From: CAZUQH01 sp964622465 | Lineage (GTDB): Bacteria > CG03 > CAZUQH01 | Direction of reading: 5' to 3' | DNA: 18,500 nucleotides | NCBI GenBank assembly: GCA_964622465.1 | Contig: CAZUQH010000030.1 | Span: 1-18,500, forward strand | Position numbers and translations under genes: made by a program | Notes under the pieces: model-generated | Database searches by the model: none | What the model was told of the DNA's origin: nothing | Seen by the model: the letters and a program-made list of their open reading frames with translations, nothing else | Shown: one piece after another, positions 14,364 through 18,500 of the stretch | Layout of the letters: each line of letters starts with the position of its first letter | Position numbering within the stretch: the first letter of the stretch is position 1

Positions 14364-15755
14364 TCATAATGATACAGTATCGCCTATTTCCGGGACAATG
14401 ACATTCTTGAACCCGTCCTGCTTGAGTGATGATGCTAGAGCAAGCGACTGCTGCTCCTCCCCGTGCACCACAAAAATACCTTTCAGATTCTTACCAAGAT
14501 GCTCTGCATATTCCACGAGCGCTGCCTGGTCAGCATGGGCACTGAACGCGCCAATAGTTACGACTTCAGCGCGTGGATGATATTCTTCTCCAAAAATTCT
14601 TACTGTTTCTGTATGGTCCACAATCCTACGGCCAAGAGTATTGTTTGCCATAAAGCCAACGATAAGGATAGTGTTTTTGGGATTCTCAATATTGTTTGCC
14701 AGATGGTGAAGAATCCTGCCGTTCTCACACATACCGGATGCACTTATTATGATACACGGGCCTGTAACCTCGTTCAATGCCTTGGACTCTTCAACGCTCC
14801 TTGTGTAAGTTAAGCCGGCAAAACCAAACGGGTCGTCATCCTGTGCAATTAATCCTCTTGTCTCGGCATCAAAATACTCTGGATGGGAGCGAAAGATATC
14901 CGTTACGTTGACGGCGAGTGGACTGTCAACATAGACCGGAAGCTGCGGTATACGTCCCTCATAGGACAATTTGTGCAGACAATATATCAATGTTTGGGTA
15001 CGTTCTACTGCAAAAGCAGGAATTATTATCTTTCCGCTTTTTTTAACAGTCCTGTTTACTACCTTCTCTAGTTCTCTAATCGCTGACTCAAACTCAGGTC
15101 TTATTCTGTCACCATAGGTACTTTCCAGGATTAAATAATCAGCCTCGCCGGGACATTCAGGGTCTCTTAATATTGGAATGTCTTTCCGGCCGAGGTCAAC
15201 AGCATACAGAAGTTTGACCTCATACTCGCCTTCTTTCAATTCTAACAACGTTACTGCAGAACCAAGAATATGACCCGCATCAAAAAAGGTAACTTCAGCA
15301 CCAGGTCCTGGAGAAAAACTCTCGTGATAATTACATGCTATAAAGTATGGTAAAGTATTTTCAACGTCTTCCATAGTATAAATTGGTTCTACTGCTGGCA
15401 ACCCTTTCTTTTTATTTTTCCTTGTCATGTACCTGGCATCGGTCTCCTGAATCATCGCGCTGTCTTTAAGCATCGCGCCGCACAAATCACACGTTGCAGA
15501 CGTGGCATAGATTTTGCCTTTGAAGCCCTGCCGCACAAGATTCGGAATATTCGCAGAATGGTCTATGTGTGCATGTGACAGAACTACCGAATCAACAGAC
15601 GATGGTTCAAACGGAAAAGAGCGGTTTTTCTCGTAGGTTTCTGCTCTCCGCCCCTGGAAAAAACCACAATCCAGTAGATGATATTTATTGTTGACTCTGA
15701 GTAGATGACGCGAGCCGGTTACACTACGCACGCCACCCGTAAAAGTTATTTCCAT
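14364..15755 (-). CDS. Beta-CASP metallo-beta-lactamase RNA-processing nuclease
   Basis: 463 residues, the usual size of bacterial CPSF73/Ysh1-like and TTHA0252-like ribonucleases. Zinc-dependent RNA endo- or exonuclease, cytoplasmic. Seen: the N-terminal MBL fold with GGVRSVTGSRHLL, motif 2 SHAHIDHS (His61, His63, Asp65, His66), His162 in DAGHILGSA and Asp187 in AVDLGR, all zinc ligands. The beta-CASP insertion covers about 210-390 (ESTYGDR, IIPAFAVERTQ, VYVDSPLA, ISASGMCENGRILHHL). Motif B GAFSAHADQ with His407 and the C-terminal VHGE with His431 complete the site. No KH domain, so it is not the archaeal form. It follows alaS by 20 bases and has no clear Shine-Dalgarno site. RNase activity is inferred from family; the cellular target is unknown. 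Confidence 0.9.
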   Translation of the reverse strand: MEITFTGGVRSVTGSRHLLRVNNKYHLLDCGFFQGRRAETYEKNRSFPFEPSSVDSVVLSHAHIDHSANIPNLVRQGFKGKIYATSATCDLCGAMLKDSAMIQETDARYMTRKNKKKGLPAVEPIYTMEDVENTLPYFIACNYHESFSPGPGAEVTFFDAGHILGSAVTLLELKEGEYEVKLLYAVDLGRKDIPILRDPECPGEADYLILESTYGDRIRPEFESAIRELEKVVNRTVKKSGKIIIPAFAVERTQTLIYCLHKLSYEGRIPQLPVYVDSPLAVNVTDIFRSHPEYFDAETRGLIAQDDDPFGFAGLTYTRSVEESKALNEVTGPCIIISASGMCENGRILHHLANNIENPKNTILIVGFMANNTLGRRIVDHTETVRIFGEEYHPRAEVVTIGAFSAHADQAALVEYAEHLGKNLKGIFVVHGEEQQSLALASSLKQDGFKNVIVPEIGDTVSL

Positions 15756-15775
15756 GATATTTTTATTGTGCTCGC

Positions 15776-18448
15776 TTAAGGGGATATGGCTCTAAGTATG
15801 TCTGCGATATTTCCGAGTGTACTATCGAGTTTTTCAGACGACTTAGCACCTGCCTGCGCGAAGTCCTGTCGGCCGCCACCAGAACCACCTACGTATTTTG
15901 CAACCGTGCCAATTATTTTACCGGCATGCCACCCTTTGTTGACTAAATCGTCAGTAACTCCGCAAACCATACTTACTTTGCCTGAATATACGGAGGCGAG
16001 AACAATGATTGTCTGCGGTAATTTTTCTTTTATCTGGTCAATCATTTGTCTCATCATATCGGGAGTTATCCCATCTATTCTTTCGGAAATAAGATTAATA
16101 CCCAAACTTTCGACACGACACTTGCGACTTAGTATGTCGTTTACTGAATTGGAAGCAAGATGCGCACGACTACGCTCTAAGTCCCGCGCCAGATGGTTAC
16201 GTTCATCTATTATGGCCTGAATTTTTATGAGAACGTCGGACTGTATAGATTGAGTGCTCTCGGCAATCCGGTCCAACAATTCCCGACGATGCCTTAACCA
16301 CCTTAGTGCAGCCATGCCAGCAACTGCTTCTATACGCCGGACACCACTTGCAATTGCGGATTCCGAAACAATTGACATTATTCCTATTTGTCCGGTCGTC
16401 TCACAATGCGTACCACCACATAATTCTATGGACGTTGCCTGCTCCGGGGCATCTACACCAAAACGGCTGATAAGCACAACCCGGACATGTGCACCATATT
16501 TCTCACCAAACAATGCCATTGCTCCAATTCTTTGAGCTTCTTTGATACTCGTTTCAAATGTCCATACGCGCATATTCTGCTGAATAAATTCATTTACCAT
16601 CAACTCCACGAGTTCCAATTCTCTGGCAGATAACTGGCGTGGGTGCGTGAAGTCAAATCTAAGCCGCTCCGGCGCTACCAAAGAACCTGCCTGCGCTACG
16701 TGCGTTCCAAGCACCCTTCTTAAAGCTGCCTGCAAAAGATGTGTTGCAGTGTGATGTTTCTTTATCTCGGCACGCCTGGCGCGGTCTACCCGCGCCTCAA
16801 CTACTTCGTTATGGACAAATCTGCCCTCAGTCACTCTCCCCTTATGTATTATTACTCCTTCCGATGGAGTAATTGTAGCCGTTATAATTGCCTTACCGTG
16901 TGGCCCTGCTATTTCACCAGTATCGCCAACCTGGCCACCCTTTTCAGGATAGAACGGGGTCTCTCCAAGTAAAGCCCCAAGCTCATTACCCGGACCAACC
17001 TCGTGTATTAATTCTCCAGGTTTGTCCTGACCGGACATATTCACAAGACCGGTGATTCTTGAAGTGAGGAGGTCAAACTGATAGCCACGAAAAATGCTTG
17101 TACCACATTCTCTATGTAACTTTTCTACATCAGCTACATCTTTACTATTTCCGTACCACGAGCGCTGGCCACGCTCGCGCTGTTCCTCTATCAGCACGTG
17201 AGCGTTTTGCATCTGACAGGAGAAACCACGTTCCTGAGCAATTTCCTGCGTGAGCTCAATAGGAAAACCATACGTATCGTAAAGCCGGAATATATCCTGG
17301 CCGGAAATTTCTCTTATACTTTTTTGTTCATAACCGGCTAAGAGCTCGTCAAAAATTTTGCTGCCAGCAGCAAGCGTCTTCAGGAACTTCTCTTCCTCTG
17401 TTCTGACTGTCTCCAGTATGTGATTGTGTGCACGTTTAAGATGCAACCAGACACCGCTCATCTGCTGGACAACCTGGTCACAAAGTTTCCAGACAAACGT
17501 GTCATCTATATTAAGGACTTTGCCGGACCTCAAGCTCCGTCGAATAAGACGGCGGACCACGTATCCACGTCCTTCATTTGAAGGCGTAACGCCATCGGCA
17601 ATCAAAAAAGCTATGGCGCGGCTATGATCGGATACGATTCTCATTGCACGTCTGATAGATTCTTTATCAAACGAATCAGTATTTGACAGTGAATGGACTA
17701 CCTCAACAACCGGAAAAATCAGGTCGGACTCAAATGCGGTTTTCTTTCCCTGACTGACGCAAGCAAGACGCTCTAATCCCATGCCAGTATCGATATTCTT
17801 CTGCTTAAGTGGTTTCAGTTCGCCTGCTTGAATCCTATTGAACTGGGTGAAAACCAGGTTCCACACTTCGAGCCACCTATCACAATCGCAACCCGGTTTG
17901 CAATCCGGACGTCCACAGCCAACTTCCTCGCCGAGGTCATATATAATCTCGCTACATGGCCCGCATGGCCCAGTCGGACCAGCAGACCAGAAATTATTGT
18001 TTTCACCAAGCCGTACAATTTTTCCTTCAGGGATGTAGCGCGTCCAGATTTCAGCTGCCTCATCGTCATCCGTAAAAACTGTTGCGTACAACCTGTCTGG
18101 AGTAAGACCGACGATATTTACGAGAAAATCCCATGCATACTGAATTGCATTTTTCTTAAAATAGTCACCGAAGGAAAAATTACCAAGCATCTCAAAGAAA
18201 GTCAGGTGCCGCGCAGTAGTACCGACTTTATCTATATCAGAAGTTCTGAAGCATCGTTGATTCGAGGCAGCGCGTTTATAAGGGGGTTTTCTTATTCCAA
18301 GGAAATATGGTTTAAATTGCACCATCCCTGCTGACGTAAATAACAATGTTGGGTCATCTTTTGGTGTGAGCGGGTTGGAGGTTATGATACGGTGATTATG
18401 TTTTCTGAAGTATTCAAGAAATGAGATTCTTAATTTGTCGCTATCCAT
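15776..18448 (-). CDS. alaS: Alanyl-tRNA synthetase
   Basis: 890 residues, full length (family ~875). Charges tRNA-Ala through its G3-U70 pair and edits mischarged Ser and Gly. Domains in order: the class II catalytic core (about 1-240) with FTSAGMVQFKPYFLG, RCFRTSDID, TFFEMLGNFSFGDYFK and GPTGPCGPCSEI; the tRNA-recognition region (about 240-460); the editing domain with zinc ligands His566 and His570 (HHTATH) and Cys677/His681 (CGGTHC); and the C-Ala domain with GGSGGGRQDFAQAG (about 854-867). The catalytic domain carries a Cys-rich insert (CGRPDCKPGCDCDRW, about 178-192), also found in many other bacterial AlaS. The ATG at 18446-18448 gives the normal N-terminus. AAGGAT lies 16 bases upstream, a long spacing. 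The preceding gene ends 13 bases before the start. The cognate tRNA-Ala gene is also in this window. Confidence 0.97.
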   Translation of the reverse strand: MDSDKLRISFLEYFRKHNHRIITSNPLTPKDDPTLLFTSAGMVQFKPYFLGIRKPPYKRAASNQRCFRTSDIDKVGTTARHLTFFEMLGNFSFGDYFKKNAIQYAWDFLVNIVGLTPDRLYATVFTDDDEAAEIWTRYIPEGKIVRLGENNNFWSAGPTGPCGPCSEIIYDLGEEVGCGRPDCKPGCDCDRWLEVWNLVFTQFNRIQAGELKPLKQKNIDTGMGLERLACVSQGKKTAFESDLIFPVVEVVHSLSNTDSFDKESIRRAMRIVSDHSRAIAFLIADGVTPSNEGRGYVVRRLIRRSLRSGKVLNIDDTFVWKLCDQVVQQMSGVWLHLKRAHNHILETVRTEEEKFLKTLAAGSKIFDELLAGYEQKSIREISGQDIFRLYDTYGFPIELTQEIAQERGFSCQMQNAHVLIEEQRERGQRSWYGNSKDVADVEKLHRECGTSIFRGYQFDLLTSRITGLVNMSGQDKPGELIHEVGPGNELGALLGETPFYPEKGGQVGDTGEIAGPHGKAIITATITPSEGVIIHKGRVTEGRFVHNEVVEARVDRARRAEIKKHHTATHLLQAALRRVLGTHVAQAGSLVAPERLRFDFTHPRQLSARELELVELMVNEFIQQNMRVWTFETSIKEAQRIGAMALFGEKYGAHVRVVLISRFGVDAPEQATSIELCGGTHCETTGQIGIMSIVSESAIASGVRRIEAVAGMAALRWLRHRRELLDRIAESTQSIQSDVLIKIQAIIDERNHLARDLERSRAHLASNSVNDILSRKCRVESLGINLISERIDGITPDMMRQMIDQIKEKLPQTIIVLASVYSGKVSMVCGVTDDLVNKGWHAGKIIGTVAKYVGGSGGGRQDFAQAGAKSSEKLDSTLGNIADILRAISP

Positions 18449-18461
18449 AATACGGTAAAAT

Positions 18462-18500
18462 TTATCCTTTTTGCTCCAATCGTTTTTTCAGTTTCTTTAT
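18462..18500 (-). CDS. C-terminal end of an upstream gene (unidentified)
   Basis: Reading inward from the window edge on the minus strand gives twelve codons, IKKLKKRLEQKG, then TAA at 18464-18462. The spacing to alaS (13 bases) fits an operon neighbour. In many bacteria recX precedes alaS, but twelve residues cannot prove that, so no symbol is given. Confidence 0.4.
   Translation of the reverse strand: MKKLKKRLEQKG

Noticed and set aside
1..18500. CRISPR arrays, insertion sequences, prophage or defence genes
   Set aside because: No regularly spaced repeats, transposase, integrase, Cas or toxin-antitoxin motifs were seen on either strand.

Overview
The window is a compact bacterial chromosome segment read entirely from the minus strand, that is, from position 18500 down to 1. 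I support fifteen largely intact protein genes, one gene broken by a frameshift, a 12-codon tail of an upstream gene and three tRNA genes. No plus-strand gene looks real. No stretch over 300 bases lacks a gene, and many neighbours overlap by 4 to 11 bases. LptD, an OMP-like protein and several signal peptides point to a diderm (Gram-negative-type) bacterium. The mix of NadX rather than NadB, a membrane-anchored AmmeMemoRadiSam radical SAM enzyme, beta-helix and glycosidase-like secreted proteins, and tRNAs without encoded CCA fits an uncultured or candidate-phylum lineage better than a well-studied proteobacterium. The phylum cannot be fixed from this sequence, and that placement is inference.

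Region 18500-14360 is informational: the end of an unidentified Lys-rich protein, alaS (alanyl-tRNA synthetase), and a beta-CASP metallo-beta-lactamase ribonuclease. A REP-like hairpin and tRNA-Arg(CCG) follow. Region 14145-11711 holds a frameshifted TIGR00725-type Rossmann gene, dtd (D-aminoacyl-tRNA deacylase) and a secreted glycosidase-like TIM-barrel protein, overlapped end to end. Region 11721-9027 is the de novo NAD operon nadA-nadX-nadC, with GTG starts for nadA and nadX. It is followed by a DUF72 gene and a membrane-anchored AmrS radical SAM gene that overlap by ATGA.

Region 7157-6530 has a good sigma70-like promoter, tRNA-Leu(CAA), a small helical protein gene with the best Shine-Dalgarno site of the window, and tRNA-Ala(GGC). 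Region 6511-1 runs rsmD, a secreted beta-helix protein, a ROK sugar kinase, lptD, a small OMP-like gene with its own promoter, and UDP-glucose 6-dehydrogenase (truncated by the window edge). The last five look like an envelope and polysaccharide cluster. LptD would insert LPS, Ugd would supply UDP-glucuronate, and the ROK kinase would phosphorylate a sugar.

I found no CRISPR array, transposase, prophage or defence island. The items most worth a second look are the frameshifted Rossmann gene, the membrane-anchored AmrS, a possible leaderless promoter before the small OMP gene, the altered DPPY motif of RsmD, and the REP-like hairpin with its GTAG foot.
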